Assembly: GCF_002812485.1 (NCBI RefSeq)
Contig: NZ_CP025003.1
Span: forward strand, 4,898,001-4,962,000
Source of the DNA: Dickeya fangzhongdai
GTDB taxonomy: Bacteria; Pseudomonadota; Gammaproteobacteria; Enterobacterales; Enterobacteriaceae
Length of the DNA stretch: 64,000 nucleotides
Direction of reading: 5' to 3'
Shown here one piece after another: positions 41,162 through 55,474 of this stretch (its first letter is position 1; each line of letters begins with the position of its first letter). The translations under genes and the position numbers were made by a program. The notes beneath the pieces are model-generated. The model made no database searches and was not told the DNA's origin. It saw only the letters and a list, made by a program, of their open reading frames with translations.

Positions 41162-41806
41162 GTGACCCAACAATACAACTACCATGTGACCCATTTCGTC
41201 ACCAGCGCGCCGGACATTCGTCATCTTCCTGCCGACAGCGGTATTGAAGTCGCTTTTGCCGGCCGCTCTAACGCGGGCAAATCCAGCGCGCTCAATACGC
41301 TGACCAACCAGAAAAGTCTGGCCCGCACCAGTAAGACACCGGGCCGGACCCAGCTTATCAACCTGTTTGAAGTAGCCGATGGCGTACGTCTGGTCGACTT
41401 GCCTGGTTATGGTTACGCCGAAGTGCCGGAAGAGATGAAACGCAAATGGCAGCGTGCCCTTGGCGAATACCTGCAAAAACGTAACTGCCTGAAAGGGCTG
41501 GTGGTACTGATGGATATCCGTCACCCGCTTAAGGACCTGGACCAGCAGATGCTGGAGTGGGCCGTTAATGTCGGCTTACCGGTGCTGGTACTGCTGACCA
41601 AAGCCGACAAGCTGGCTCAGGGTGCCCGCAAATCCCAGTTGAACATGGTGCGGGAAGCAGTGTTGCCGTTCATGGGGGATATTCAGGTTGAAGCGTTTTC
41701 TTCGCTGAAAAAAACCGGTGTAGATAAATTACGTCAGAAATTAGATAGCTGGTTTAGTACGTTACCATCAGCAGAGTTGCAATCTCAGCCAGAATCCGAC
41801 CAGTAA
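41162..41806 (+). CDS. engB: Ribosome biogenesis GTPase EngB (YihA/YsxC)
   Basis: A 214-residue GTPase required for 50S subunit assembly. G1 is [12 protein letters not shown] near residue 30, G2 KTPGRTQ, G3 [10 protein letters not shown], and G4 LLTKADKL. The first conserved residues ([19 protein letters not shown]) follow a GTG start at 41162; a second GTG 24 bases upstream is possible and no ATG lies nearby. It is divergent from yihI and convergent with spf, as in E. coli. Confidence 0.93.
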   Translation: MTQQYNYHVTHFVTSAPDIRHLPADSGIEVAFAGRSNAGKSSALNTLTNQKSLARTSKTPGRTQLINLFEVADGVRLVDLPGYGYAEVPEEMKRKWQRALGEYLQKRNCLKGLVVLMDIRHPLKDLDQQMLEWAVNVGLPVLVLLTKADKLAQGARKSQLNMVREAVLPFMGDIQVEAFSSLKKTGVDKLRQKLDSWFSTLPSAELQSQPESDQ

Positions 41807-41915
41807 TACACCGACCAATCCTTCCCAACAGAATCGCTATCCCGATGACTACCGGCTGAGTGTTCCGCCGGTAACATAGGTTTTTGTTATCCAGCTCATC
41901 CGCCATTCAGACAAT

Positions 41916-42023
41916 AAAAAACGCCCCGGTCAGAAACCTGACCGGGGCGGCTAACATTCAGCCAAATCCGATTACGTGAAGTAAAAGGTCTGAAAGATAG
42001 AACATCTTACCTCTGTACCCTAC
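41916..42023 (-). ncRNA. spf: Spot 42 small RNA
   Basis: About 108 bases, nearly identical to E. coli Spot 42: 5' GTAGGGTACAGAGGTAAGAT, middle TTTCAGACCTTTTACTTCAC, then a GCCCCGGTCAG hairpin and T-run. It is an Hfq-bound, CRP-repressed RNA that base-pairs with mRNAs for secondary carbon use. The position downstream of polA, and convergent with engB, also matches. Confidence 0.98.
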
Positions 42024-42270
42024 GCGTTTAACTCTACCCCATTTCCTTTCTGGAAAAAAGGTTTTTTTGTTGTTTAATTTCATAAAAATCGGTGATGAAT
42101 TAAACAAACTCAAACCGGGTCACACAATCCTGTAGTTTAATTACAGGATTGCTTAGGATTCAGCTGAAAAAACCAACAGAAAAAAGAAAGGCGATATTTC
42201 TTATGGCATTCATGGCAAAAATCCGCATAACACCCAGAATCATTCAGACCCGCTTCTTTCACCAGACAGC
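42024..42270. promoter_or_regulatory. polA-spf intergenic region with inverted repeat
   Basis: About 247 bases holding the spf promoter. A perfect inverted repeat AATCCTGTA / TACAGGATT lies at 42126-42134 and 42142-42150; it lacks a T-run and could be a protein site or a polA 3' hairpin. No gene is seen. Confidence 0.55.
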
Positions 42271-45200
42271 TTAATGGGCCTGATCCCAGTTGCTGCCGGT
42301 GCCGATATCCACCTGTAAAGGCACGTCCAGCTGCATGCAGCCTTCCATCAGATTGCGTATTTTCGCGCTGGCTTCGTCCAATACGGAGTGGTGCACTTCA
42401 AACACCAGTTCATCGTGTACCTGCATCAGCATCGTCACCAACGGTTTTTCCTGTTGCAGCCAGGCATCAATGGCGATCATCGCTTTCTTGATGATATCCG
42501 CCGCAGTGCCCTGCATCGGCGCGTTAATAGCCGCCCGCTCCGCCGCCTTGCGGCTATTGGCGTTGCGGGAATGAATATCCGGCAAATAGAGACGACGGCC
42601 ATCCAGCGTGGAGACATATCCTTGATCCGCCGCCTGCTGGCGAGTGCGCTCCATGTACTCCTGCACGCCCGGGTAACGCTCAAAATAGAGGTTCATATAT
42701 TTTTGAGCTTCGTTACGCGGAATAGCCAACTGGCGGGACAAACCAAATGCGCTCATGCCGTAAATCAAACCAAAGTTGATGGCTTTGGCGCTACGGCGCT
42801 GTTCAGTGGTCACCCTGTCGAGCGGCAGACCGAATACTTCGGCAGCCGTGGCGCGGTGAATATCCAGACCTTGGGAAAACGCCCTCAGCAATCCGGCGTC
42901 CCGTGACAGATGCGCCATGATGCGTAATTCAATCTGCGAGTAGTCCGCCGCCAGAATGCAGTATCCCTCTTGTGCAATAAACGCCTGACGGATACGCCGC
43001 CCTTCTTCATTACGCACCGGAATGTTCTGCAGATTGGGGTCGCTGGAGGAAAGACGCCCGGTTGCCGTTACCGCCTGATGGTAAGAGGTGTGCACCCGCT
43101 TGGTCAGCGGATTGATCATCTGCGGCAATTTATCCGTGTAAGTGGATTTCAGTTTCGCCAGTCCGCGATACTCCAGAATCAACTTCGGCAGCGGATAATT
43201 CAGCGCCAGTTCGGCCAGCACTTCTTCATTGGTGGAAGGCGCGCCCTTCGGGGTTTTCTTGATAACCGGCAACTGCTGTTTTTCGTACAGAATGGTCCCT
43301 AACTGTTTGGTGGAAGACAAATTGAAGACTTCCCCCGCCAGTTCATGCGCCTGCACTTCCAACTCCGCCAGACGTTGTGTCAGCTCCCGCGAATGCTCCG
43401 CCAGAATAGCGGTATCGATCAGCACCCCAGTGCGCTCCATGCGCGACAACACCGGCACCAGCGGCATATCGATATTCAGGAACACCTTGCGCAGTTCCTG
43501 CTGCGGCTCCAGTTTCGCCCATAACGTCTCATGCAAACGCAGCGTCACATCGGCATCTTCAGCCGCGTAGACAGATGCCTGCTCCAGTGGAATCTGATTG
43601 AACGTCAGCTGTTTTTTGCCCTTACCGGCAATCTCTTCGAACGTAATGGTCTTATGCTGCAAATAACGCTCCGACAGGCTGTCCATGTCATGGCGACCAG
43701 CCACACTGTCAATCACATAGGACTCCAGCATGGTATCGAAAGCAATGCCGCGCAGATCGATGCCGTAACGAGCCATCACGCCTTTATCGAATTTCAGGTT
43801 TTGCCCAATCTTGCGAATGCTGTCATCTTCCAGCAGCGGTTTCAGTTGCGCCAGCACCCAATCGAGGTCCAGTTGTTCAGGTACATTTTCAGCGCATGTG
43901 TTCGGTGCGCTCATCGCTGGCGATACAGTACTGTTGTAAACGTTGCAGGAGTATATTCTCTGTGCAATTCCGTTCGGAAGTGTCTCCTCCGTCTGCGTAC
44001 TCGGTGCACTCATCGCTGGCGATACAGTACTGTTATAGACGTTGCAGGAGTATACCCTCTGTGCAATTCCGCTCGGGGGGGCTTCTTTTGCGTACTCACC
44101 ATTCAAATCATCATGACCTAATGGCAGGTAAGCCGCCTCACCCGGCTTGATCGCCAGTGAAATCCCAACCAGATTAGCTGTAAGGGTATCAAGACCATCG
44201 GTTTCAGTATCGAATGAGAACAGACCAGCGGCTTTGATTCGTGTAATCCAGTCCTGAAATGTCTGTTCATCCAGAATGGTGACATAACCGTCCTGAGACA
44301 GCACGCTGGCCGCTTCTTTCGGTTCGTCCTCCACCGTCGCCTTGACGAATGGCACGGCCGGTGGATTCTTTTTGTTGCCGCCTTGCAACCACTGCCCGGC
44401 TTCCACATCCACCAGCCAGCGTTTGAACTCATAACGGGTGAACAGTTCGCGCAGTTCCGCCACATCCGGCTCATTCACCGTCAGTTGTTCACACCCCTGC
44501 TCCAGTTCAACATCCGTTTTGATCGTAGCCAACTGGTAGGAAAGGTAAGCCACCTCTTTATTCTGTTCCAGCTTGGCAGCCATGGTTTTGGCGCCCCTGA
44601 AGGTCAGGCCGGCAATTTTATCCAGATCGGCATACAGGGTATCCAGCCCCCCCAGCCCCTGCAGTAATGCCTGTGCGGTTTTTTCACCCACGCCCGGCAC
44701 ACCAGGAATGTTGTCGGAGGAATCCCCCATCAGAGCCAGAAAATCAATGATCAGCGACGGCGGAATACCGTATTTGGCGCATACCTCATCCGGCCCCAAA
44801 ATAGTGTTGTTCATGGTGTTGATCAGCGTGATATTCGGCGTCACCAACTGCGCCATATCCTTATCGCCGGTGCTGATCAGAACAGGTTTACCCGCACGTT
44901 CCGCCTGCTGCGCCAACGTTCCAATCACATCATCCGCTTCTACGCCGGAAATGGAGAGCAACGGCAATCCCATCGCTTTTACCATGCGGTGCAACGGTTC
45001 AATCTGAGCGCGCAGATCATCCGGCATCGGCGGCCGGTGAGATTTGTAGTGCTCAAACAAATCATCACGAAACGTCTTACCCTTCGCGTCAAACACCACC
45101 GCGACATGACTGGGATGGTATTGCTGCAGCAAACTGCGCAACATGTTGAGCACACCATACATCGCGCCGGTCGGTTCGCCGGCACCGTTGGTCAGTGGGG

Positions 45201-45276
45201 GGAAGGCATGATAGGCGCGGTAAAGGTACGATGAACCGTCAACCAGAATGAGGGGATTATCTGCTATTTGAACCAT
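42271..45276 (-). CDS. polA: DNA polymerase I with in-frame double insertion
   Basis: A 1001-residue polymerase against 928 in E. coli. The 5' nuclease is at about 1-290 ([20 protein letters not shown]), the 3'-5' exonuclease at about 325-590 with catalytic D356 and E358 in FDTETDG, and the polymerase domain follows with [22 protein letters not shown] and QVHDEL motifs intact. The extra length is about residues 393-465, between YLPLGHDDL and [14 protein letters not shown], a surface loop next to the exonuclease site. It is made of two 33-residue copies starting [10 protein letters not shown] (403) and [10 protein letters not shown] (436). Catalytic residues are undisturbed, so function is probably kept. 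Confidence 0.97.
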   Translation of the reverse strand: MVQIADNPLILVDGSSYLYRAYHAFPPLTNGAGEPTGAMYGVLNMLRSLLQQYHPSHVAVVFDAKGKTFRDDLFEHYKSHRPPMPDDLRAQIEPLHRMVKAMGLPLLSISGVEADDVIGTLAQQAERAGKPVLISTGDKDMAQLVTPNITLINTMNNTILGPDEVCAKYGIPPSLIIDFLALMGDSSDNIPGVPGVGEKTAQALLQGLGGLDTLYADLDKIAGLTFRGAKTMAAKLEQNKEVAYLSYQLATIKTDVELEQGCEQLTVNEPDVAELRELFTRYEFKRWLVDVEAGQWLQGGNKKNPPAVPFVKATVEDEPKEAASVLSQDGYVTILDEQTFQDWITRIKAAGLFSFDTETDGLDTLTANLVGISLAIKPGEAAYLPLGHDDLNGEYAKEAPPSGIAQRVYSCNVYNSTVSPAMSAPSTQTEETLPNGIAQRIYSCNVYNSTVSPAMSAPNTCAENVPEQLDLDWVLAQLKPLLEDDSIRKIGQNLKFDKGVMARYGIDLRGIAFDTMLESYVIDSVAGRHDMDSLSERYLQHKTITFEEIAGKGKKQLTFNQIPLEQASVYAAEDADVTLRLHETLWAKLEPQQELRKVFLNIDMPLVPVLSRMERTGVLIDTAILAEHSRELTQRLAELEVQAHELAGEVFNLSSTKQLGTILYEKQQLPVIKKTPKGAPSTNEEVLAELALNYPLPKLILEYRGLAKLKSTYTDKLPQMINPLTKRVHTSYHQAVTATGRLSSSDPNLQNIPVRNEEGRRIRQAFIAQEGYCILAADYSQIELRIMAHLSRDAGLLRAFSQGLDIHRATAAEVFGLPLDRVTTEQRRSAKAINFGLIYGMSAFGLSRQLAIPRNEAQKYMNLYFERYPGVQEYMERTRQQAADQGYVSTLDGRRLYLPDIHSRNANSRKAAERAAINAPMQGTAADIIKKAMIAIDAWLQQEKPLVTMLMQVHDELVFEVHHSVLDEASAKIRNLMEGCMQLDVPLQVDIGTGSNWDQAH
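43873..44070 (-). repeat. Two tandem 99-bp palindrome-rich repeats inside polA
   Basis: Two direct copies with period 99: on the minus strand they begin GGAATTGCACAGAG at 44070 and 43971. The first 75 bases of each are alike (8 differences); the remaining 24 differ. Each carries CAGTACTG and the inverted repeat ATCGC-CA-GCGAT plus AACGTT. The frame is open through both, and also on the opposite strand. Confidence 0.9.
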
Positions 45277-45391
45277 GATATTTCGCGATCGTTGTTTTCT
45301 GACATGAAGTTAAGGATGCCATAGCTGGCAGTCAGAGACGAATATTAACGCTCGCTCATTACGCTTTTTGCACAATGCCTCGCAAAAAACC

Positions 45392-45400
45392 TGTGGATAA
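45392..45400. promoter_or_regulatory. DnaA box upstream of polA
   Basis: TGTGGATAA is the reverse of the consensus TTATCCACA. It lies about 116 bases upstream of the polA ATG. A related TGTGGATAT is at about 45533. Confidence 0.5.
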
Positions 45401-45613
45401 CTTTGTGCATAGAAATTGAAAGATAATTAACAGAGATACCGATAGAAGTGGAATGTATATGTAATTCATTGTTAATCATTGCATTAGAAGAAAAACATTG
45501 ACATTGCAGTTATATCAAGACGTTGTTATTGATGTGGATATATATGAAATCAAAATGTTTGCCGGTAAGTAGAATTGTCCAGACATTACCATTAGCGCCG
45601 CAACAAAAACAAA

Positions 45614-45639
45614 CGCCACACGCGGTAAGGCGTGTGGCG
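45614..45639 (-). terminator. Terminator of dsbA
   Basis: CGCCACACGC and GCGTGTGGCG arms with loop GGTAAG; on the minus strand followed by TTTGTTTTTG. It lies 20 bases past the dsbA stop. Confidence 0.85.
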
Positions 45640-45658
45640 CATAGAAAAAGCAGAAAGC

Positions 45659-46282
45659 TTATTTCTGAGAGAGCAGGAATTTCACTACATCAGCATATTG
45701 TTTGACGTAGTTGTCCATAGAGCTGGTATCAAGCCCATCGCTTTTTATCATGTACTTGCCGTTCACGAACACGGCCGGAACACCCCGCAGCTGCAGATCG
45801 GCAGCAGCTTTCTCCTGCTGCGCAACCAGCGACTTCACCACAAAGCTATTCAGGGCGCTGTCATAATCTTCAGCTTTTACGCCCGCAGCCACAAAGACCT
45901 GACGAATGTCTTGCGGTTGTTTCACGGTCTGGGTCTTCTGAACAGCATCAAACATCAACGGGCTGACTTTATCTTCCACACCCAGAGCGATCGCTACCGC
46001 CCAGGCCTGGGTCAGATCTTTGCCCAACGGCCCCAGGAAATCGACATGATATTTGGTTAACTTGGCATCGGCCGGCAGCGCTTTCTGAATGGCGTCAGGA
46101 ATATGGTAAACCTGAGCGAACTGGTAACAATGCGGACAATAGAATGAAAAGAATTCCAGCACCTGAGGGGATTGAGGAACCGGTTTATCCAGCGTGGCAT
46201 ACTGTTTGCCATCGGAAAAATCAGCTGCTGACGCACTGAACGCCAACACCATGCCAGCCAGCGCAAGCCATATTTTCTTCAT
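45659..46282 (-). CDS. dsbA: Periplasmic thiol:disulfide oxidoreductase DsbA
   Basis: A 207-residue enzyme that inserts disulfide bonds in exported proteins and is reoxidised by DsbB. Signal peptide [19 protein letters not shown] (residues 1-19). The redox motif is CPHC in [11 protein letters not shown] near residue 49, and the cis-proline is in [10 protein letters not shown] near 170. It follows srkA by 22 bases as in E. coli, where the two are co-transcribed under Cpx control. Confidence 0.98.
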   Translation of the reverse strand: MKKIWLALAGMVLAFSASAADFSDGKQYATLDKPVPQSPQVLEFFSFYCPHCYQFAQVYHIPDAIQKALPADAKLTKYHVDFLGPLGKDLTQAWAVAIALGVEDKVSPLMFDAVQKTQTVKQPQDIRQVFVAAGVKAEDYDSALNSFVVKSLVAQQEKAAADLQLRGVPAVFVNGKYMIKSDGLDTSSMDNYVKQYADVVKFLLSQK

Positions 46283-46304
46283 ATCAACGTTATCTCCATA
46301 AGTG

Positions 46305-47291
46305 TCAGTACATCGGTGTCAGCTGCAGCGGTGGTTCCTGCAACAGCCTTACCTGTTCAGTAAAAATAGTGGCCTGCTTTGCCCAGAAATCAGCTTCCTG
46401 CATCCATGGAAAACTACGAGGAAAAGCAGGGTCATGCCAACGGCGGGCTACCCAGGCCAGATAGTGAACCATACGCATGGCGCGTAGCGGTTCAATCAAT
46501 GCCAGTTCCGCTTCATCAAAAGAGGCGAACTCACTGTAGGCATCCAGCAAAATATCCAGCTGGATGCGCTGCTCCTGACGATCTCCATGCAACAGCATCC
46601 AGAGATCCTGTACCGCTGGGCCATTACGCGCATCATCCAGATCGACAAACAATGGGCCGTCACGCCAGAGAATATTACCGGGGTGACAGTCGCCGTGCAG
46701 GCGCCTGGCTTGCCAGTTCGTATTCCAGCGCAGTTTCACTTCATCAATCAGCCGGGCTGTCGCCGTTAGAAACGACGCTTTTTGCGCGTCAGAAATCAGG
46801 GGACTGTCAGTTAACGTGACCAGCGGGTCATCAAGGTATTCCTGCAACCCGACAGTAGGGCGAGTTGAAAACAGATTTCGGCTACCGGTCTGATGAATTC
46901 TACCCAAATAACGCCCAACCTCTTCCAGTTGGTCGTCATTGTCCATTTCATACTGACGCCCGCCAACGCTTGGAAACACGGCAAACCAGAAACCATCATG
47001 CTCATGCAACGTGTTGCCCTGTAAGGCCAGCGGCGCCACCACCGGCACTTCATCAGCGAACAACTCGGCCGCAAAATGATGCTCTTCGCTAATCTGAGCA
47101 GCATTCCAGCGTTGCGGCCGATAAAACTTCACCACATAACGTTTACGGTCTTCATCACTAAACTGATAAACCCGATTTTCATAACTATTAAGCGCTGTCA
47201 GGCCGGAATCGACACGGATATCCACAGACCAGAGCGCATCCATGATGACATCCGGCGACAGGGTATGAAAATTGAATACGGAATCATGCAT
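46305..47291 (-). CDS. srkA: Stress response kinase SrkA (YihE/RdoA)
   Basis: A 328-residue Ser/Thr kinase of the aminoglycoside phosphotransferase-like fold. The N-lobe nucleotide region is [10 protein letters not shown] and VKFYRPQRW; the catalytic loop is [13 protein letters not shown] near residue 200 and the metal-binding [11 protein letters not shown] near 219. It counters MazEF-related programmed death and is Cpx-controlled in E. coli. The ATG at 47291 (MHDSVFNF) has GGAG upstream; a GTG three codons earlier is too close to that site. Confidence 0.93.
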   Translation of the reverse strand: MHDSVFNFHTLSPDVIMDALWSVDIRVDSGLTALNSYENRVYQFSDEDRKRYVVKFYRPQRWNAAQISEEHHFAAELFADEVPVVAPLALQGNTLHEHDGFWFAVFPSVGGRQYEMDNDDQLEEVGRYLGRIHQTGSRNLFSTRPTVGLQEYLDDPLVTLTDSPLISDAQKASFLTATARLIDEVKLRWNTNWQARRLHGDCHPGNILWRDGPLFVDLDDARNGPAVQDLWMLLHGDRQEQRIQLDILLDAYSEFASFDEAELALIEPLRAMRMVHYLAWVARRWHDPAFPRSFPWMQEADFWAKQATIFTEQVRLLQEPPLQLTPMY

Positions 47292-47332
47292 GACGGGCAC
47301 AGCTCCATCGCATCGGGCTATGAGTGAAGCCG

Positions 47333-47602
47333 CTAATCCTTGATAACGCCACGGGCACGCAGTAATGCGGTTTTGAAATCTTCTTCATAATCTTTCTGCA
47401 AGCCAGGAATCGGCTGTGCGCTATCTGCGTCACGCAATTTTAAATGATAAATAAGGATATCATCAGTCAAATCACTAAGCGCCCCCTCGAACCCGGCTTC
47501 CTGTGCAAGTTTTTGTAAAAATTGCACCAAATTCAAATCCGGCTCTTTTTGCCAGGCCGGATGCAGCAGCTCAATCAATTCATTTACACGATGGCATTTC
47601 AT
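47333..47602 (-). CDS. yihD: Conserved protein YihD (DUF1040)
   Basis: An 89-residue cytoplasmic protein of unknown function, same length as E. coli YihD, beginning [20 protein letters not shown] and ending with [10 protein letters not shown]. The ATG at 47602 matches the conserved N-terminus; the frame extends 26 codons upstream towards mobA without a ribosome site. It is divergent from mobA. Confidence 0.93.
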   Translation of the reverse strand: MKCHRVNELIELLHPAWQKEPDLNLVQFLQKLAQEAGFEGALSDLTDDILIYHLKLRDADSAQPIPGLQKDYEEDFKTALLRARGVIKD

Positions 47603-47697
47603 TATCACTACCTCAAATATTAATGACTGTTTATCTAGTATGGGGAAAGGGCTTGGCCTTGCGCCATACTTTTCCGACAATAACGCATCAAATCATT

Positions 47698-48288
47698 ATG
47701 GATGCCAATACGATGATAACAGGTGTGATTCTGGCTGGCGGCCAGTCATCCCGCATGGGAGGAAACGATAAAGGGTTGATTGAACTGGAGGGCAAGCCGC
47801 TCTATCAGCACGTTCTTGAGCGTCTGAAGCCGCAGGTCGATACCCTGCTTATCAACGCCAATCGCCATCAGGAGCGTTATCAGCAAAGCGGTTATCCGGT
47901 GATCGGTGATATTAACCGTAACTTTTCTGGTCCGCTGGCCGGTATTTTCACCGGGTTAAGCATCGCCAAAACAGACTGGGTCGTGTTTGTTCCCTGCGAT
48001 GTTCCCGCGTTGCCTCTTGACCTGGTTTCCCGGTTGCTGCGGTTCAGTAATCATCACCTTGCCGCTTATGCCACGGATGGGTCTCGCGAGCATCCGATAT
48101 TATTGGCGATCCACACTTCGCAGGCCGATAAACTGAAGGCTTATCTAAGTAACGGCGATCGAAAATTGATGCTTTTTCTGCAGCAAATAGAGGCAGAAGC
48201 CGTCTCTTTTGCGGATCAACCGTTATCATTTCGTAATCTCAATACGCCAGAGGATCTGGCTCGCTGGCAGGAGCCGCTCCATGACTGA
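47698..48288 (+). CDS. mobA: Molybdenum cofactor guanylyltransferase
   Basis: A 196-residue enzyme that attaches GMP to molybdopterin to form the bis-MGD cofactor. The nucleotide-binding motif LAGGQSSRMGGNDKG near residue 12 and FVPCDVPALP near 99 (metal-binding Asp) are characteristic. The ATG at 47698 gives the family length; MITGV five codons later is an alternative. Its end overlaps mobB by 8 bases. Confidence 0.95.
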   Translation: MDANTMITGVILAGGQSSRMGGNDKGLIELEGKPLYQHVLERLKPQVDTLLINANRHQERYQQSGYPVIGDINRNFSGPLAGIFTGLSIAKTDWVVFVPCDVPALPLDLVSRLLRFSNHHLAAYATDGSREHPILLAIHTSQADKLKAYLSNGDRKLMLFLQQIEAEAVSFADQPLSFRNLNTPEDLARWQEPLHD

Positions 48289-48808
48289 TATACCGCTTCT
48301 GGCTATTGCTGCTCACAGTGGTACAGGCAAAACCACCTTACTGAAGCAGCTCATTCCATTGCTGAATGCGATGAAGATTCGGGTGGGTATCATCAAACAC
48401 ACGCACCACGATATGGACGTCGATAAACCGGGTAAGGACAGCTATGAACTGCGCAAGGCCGGTGCTGACCAGACGCTGGTTGCCAGCAATACTCGCTGGG
48501 CATTGATGACTGAAACACCGGAGCAGCAGGAACCCAATCTGCACTTCCTGGCCAGCAGAATGGACAGCTCAAAGCTGGATTTGATTCTGGTAGAAGGCTT
48601 CAAACACGAACCGATCGATAAGATCCTGCTTTACCGTCACGAATCTGGGCGTGATATCGCCACGCTGATCGATGCCGACACGCTGGCTGTGGCCAGCGAC
48701 TCCGCCTTAACGCTCGCCCTGCCCTGTCTGGATCTCAACCAGCCGGTACAGATCGCCGCGTTTATCCGTGACTGGCTGCGAAGGCGAACCGGGACAACCG
48801 GAGACTGA
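48281..48808 (+). CDS. mobB: Molybdopterin-guanine dinucleotide biosynthesis protein MobB
   Basis: A 175-residue GTP-binding adaptor that assists MobA. Walker A is AAHSGTGKTTLLKQL near residue 10; the KHTHHDMDVDKPGKDSY segment and LVEGFKHEPIDKI near 108 are family features. The ATG lies inside the end of mobA (8-base overlap), indicating coupling. The rRNA operon lies convergently downstream. Confidence 0.95.
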   Translation: MTDIPLLAIAAHSGTGKTTLLKQLIPLLNAMKIRVGIIKHTHHDMDVDKPGKDSYELRKAGADQTLVASNTRWALMTETPEQQEPNLHFLASRMDSSKLDLILVEGFKHEPIDKILLYRHESGRDIATLIDADTLAVASDSALTLALPCLDLNQPVQIAAFIRDWLRRRTGTTGD

Positions 48809-48950
48809 GCGCGTATTGAGGAGGTATTTTATCTGCCGGCAGGCACAAAAAGGGACAGGGTACACCGAGGAAGCATCGCGTAACGCCGGGAGACCGGGCC
48901 GCCGGCCATCTCCGCCCTGGCACTCGGTTCTGCCACCGCACCCCCAAAGC

Positions 48951-48980
48951 AAAAAACCCCCGGCATAACCGGGGGTTTCT
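48951..48980 (-). terminator. rRNA operon terminator
   Basis: ACCCCCGG-CATAA-CCGGGGGT stem followed on the minus strand by TTTTTTGC. It ends the operon 6 bases past the 5S gene and also faces mobB. Confidence 0.92.
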
Positions 48981-48986
48981 TATGTG

Positions 48987-49106
48987 ATGCCTGGCAGTTC
49001 CCTACTCTCGCATGGGGAGACCCCACACTACCATCGGCGCTACGGCGTTTCACTTCTGAGTTCGGCATGGGGTCAGGTGGGACCACCGCGCTCTCGCCGC
49101 CAGGCA
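48987..49106 (-). rRNA. rrf: 5S ribosomal RNA
   Basis: A 120-base gene starting TGCCTGGCGGCGAGAGCGC and ending CTGCCAGGCAT, with complementary ends forming helix I. Last RNA of the operon. Confidence 0.98.
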
Positions 49107-49224
49107 AATTCTTTTCATTCCAACCGTTATGCCCACACTCATGCGCCGCACAACCATCAGAATCCATCCGTCGAACAAGCCAAATTCTTTCTCGTCTCTC
49201 TCACCAAAACACCTTCGGTGTTGT

Positions 49225-52131
<2,907 letters not shown>

Positions 52132-52486
52132 TCACAACCCGAAAGTGTCTCGGGATGCAAGTATTTTGAGAGACTCGAACAACATACGAATTCACACTCA
52201 TATGCCGTCGTTTCAAATTTTCAGCTTGTTCCGGATTGTTAAAGAGCAGATAACATAAACCTGACTATCGCTAATCAGTTTTAGGTTAACGTCGACCGTG
52301 CCTTTCACCCACTGTCAGTCATATTGGCGTCCCCTAGGGGATTCGAACCCCTGTTACCGCCGTGAAAGGGCGGTGTCCTGGGCCTCTAGACGAAGGGGAC
52401 ATCACTTGTCAGCTTCGCAAGACGCTTTTGACTCTTTCTTATCATCAGACAATCTGTGTGGACACCACGCAGGCGCTTCAACTCGG
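52132..52486 (-). other. 16S-23S spacer with tRNA-Glu and boxA
   Basis: Spacer of 355 bases containing tRNA-Glu only. A boxA antitermination sequence (TGCTCTTTAACAA on the minus strand, about 52237-52249) lies between the tRNA and 23S. Confidence 0.85.
52325..52400 (-). tRNA. gltU: tRNA-Glu (anticodon TTC)
   Basis: A 76-base tRNA with CCA encoded. Acceptor GTCCCCT pairs with AGGGGAC; anticodon loop CTTTCAC gives TTC; T loop GTTCGAATC. It is the spacer tRNA of the E. coli rrnB, C, E and G class of operons. The exact gene symbol is by synteny with rrnC and uncertain. Confidence 0.96.
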
Positions 52487-54028
<1,542 letters not shown>

Positions 54029-54223
54029 AAAGTTTGATGTGTTTTCCGAAGAAAACGGTGCTCAAAGAATTTACCGTTAGTTCGTATGAATTAACTGTTG
54101 TCACTCTTCAAGACTTTTCACAAATATTTTAGTGAAGCGTCCTGCGAGTGCCCACACAGATTGTCTGATTGATTGTTAAAGAGCAGTGCGACCGGCTTAC
54201 AGCCTGCTGTCGCGAGGTGGCGT

Positions 54224-54251
54224 ATACTACGCTTTCCTCATTCAGAGTCAA
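54224..54251 (-). promoter_or_regulatory. rRNA promoter P2
   Basis: Minus-strand TTGACT (54246-54251) and TAGTAT (54224-54229) with a 16-base spacer, about 195 bases from 16S. Confidence 0.8.
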
Positions 54252-54321
54252 CGACTTTTTTCTCGTTTTCTCCGCCTCACACCGCGCCGGCTTATCGCCG
54301 TTGCCGTGTCAGTGGAGGCGC

Positions 54322-54349
54322 ATTATAGGGAGTTCTTCTGGCCTGACAA
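54322..54349 (-). promoter_or_regulatory. rRNA promoter P1
   Basis: Minus-strand TTGTCA (54344-54349) and TATAAT (54322-54327) with a 16-base spacer, followed by GCGCC discriminator. The segment GGCC...AACTCCCTATAATGCGCC is as in E. coli rrn P1. The AT tract upstream fits an UP element. Confidence 0.92.
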
Positions 54350-54466
54350 GCGATAAATGCAAAAAAATCATCAACTGGATGGTTTTCAGGCAAAACGGGC
54401 AGGAATACATCAATATGCCGCTTTTCAGCGGTATAAAACGTCAGAATTAAGGAAAACAATCAGCCA

Positions 54467-55471
54467 CTAACTTCTTTTGCCGACCGAATCCCGAATGATC
54501 AGCTCCGGCGTCAACACCAGTACATTGTGTTCCTCATCCGGGTGTTCCAGCCGGTGAAGCAGCGTATCAATCGCCAGTTCGCCCAGTTCATCTTTAGGTT
54601 GATGAATCGTCGTCAACGGTGGAGACAGATAGCGCGCCAGTTCGATATCGTCATAACCAACAACGGCCATATCGTCCGGGATAGACAAACCAGCGTCGTG
54701 CAAAGCACGATAGACGCCCACCGCCATAGCATCATTACTGGTAAAGACGGCTTCGGGCCGCTGCGGCAATGCCAGCAATTGTTGCATGGCGCGAAAGCCG
54801 GTTTCGAATTCGAAGTCCCCAACCACCTCATAACCGGGAAGGATCGACAACCCCGCCTGATGCATCGCTTTACGATAGCCTTCCAGGCGATTATGCGCGG
54901 TGGTTTTATCCTGCGGACCAGCGATACAGGCGATGTGGCGATATCCCTGAGAAATCAGGTAATGGGTAGCCATTTCGCCGCCTTGCAGCGAGTTGTCCTT
55001 GATGACATCGCTGCTGCCTTCAAAAGGCGCCCAATCCATCATCACGACAGGAATAGAAGGATAACGGCGAATAATATCGGGTGACGGCATGTGGCTTTCA
55101 GTACACATCAGCAACAACCCATCGACCCGTTTCTGCAATAGTGTTTCCAGACTGCGGCTCAGACGATGGTGATCGCCTTCCGTATTGCACAGAATCAGGC
55201 TGTAACCCCGTTCATAGCAACAACGTTCCACACCTCGCACCACTTCGGCGTAGAACGGGTTGCTACTGGCGGTCAGCAACATGCCGATGGTTCGGGTCTG
55301 ATTGATTTTGAGGCTACGCGCCAGCGCTGACGGCGCATAATTCAATTGCTCAACCGCTTTCATCACCCGGTCGCGAATGATATCGCTGACATAGCGGTTA
55401 TTGTTGATAACATGAGAAACCGTTGATGTGGATACCCCGGCCAGACGGGCCACGTCTTTCATCGTTGCCAA
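54467..55471 (-). CDS. rbsR: Ribose operon repressor RbsR
   Basis: A 334-residue LacI-family repressor. The helix-turn-helix ([20 protein letters not shown]) is at residues 4-23, the hinge ([12 protein letters not shown]) near 45-60, and the C-terminal two-lobe ribose-binding domain follows. It should bind the CGAAACGTTTCG palindromes found upstream of rbsD and be released by ribose. Last gene of rbsDACBKR, starting 3 bases after rbsK. Confidence 0.95.
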   Translation of the reverse strand: MATMKDVARLAGVSTSTVSHVINNNRYVSDIIRDRVMKAVEQLNYAPSALARSLKINQTRTIGMLLTASSNPFYAEVVRGVERCCYERGYSLILCNTEGDHHRLSRSLETLLQKRVDGLLLMCTESHMPSPDIIRRYPSIPVVMMDWAPFEGSSDVIKDNSLQGGEMATHYLISQGYRHIACIAGPQDKTTAHNRLEGYRKAMHQAGLSILPGYEVVGDFEFETGFRAMQQLLALPQRPEAVFTSNDAMAVGVYRALHDAGLSIPDDMAVVGYDDIELARYLSPPLTTIHQPKDELGELAIDTLLHRLEHPDEEHNVLVLTPELIIRDSVGKRS

Positions 55472-55474
55472 GGA

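Larger units (their letters stand above)
45277..45658. promoter_or_regulatory. polA upstream region with DnaA box; dsbA downstream region
   Basis: About 380 AT-rich bases between dsbA and polA. Contains a consensus DnaA box at 45392-45400 and the dsbA terminator at 45614-45639. The stretch 45420-45560 is very AT-rich and has no convincing ORF. Confidence 0.55.
54029..54466 (-). promoter_or_regulatory. rRNA operon leader and promoter region
   Basis: About 440 bases upstream of 16S and downstream of rbsR. It holds boxA (about 54173-54185), P2, P1 and, further upstream, an AT-rich UP-element-like tract (GATGATTTTTTTGCATT). No coding sequence is seen; the rbsR 3' end borders it without an obvious terminator. 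Confidence 0.85.

Noticed and set aside
43531..44121. Plus-strand open frame through the polA repeats
   Set aside because: Open only because both strands of the repeat lack stops; no start signal or homology. Kept as an observation about the element, not as a gene.
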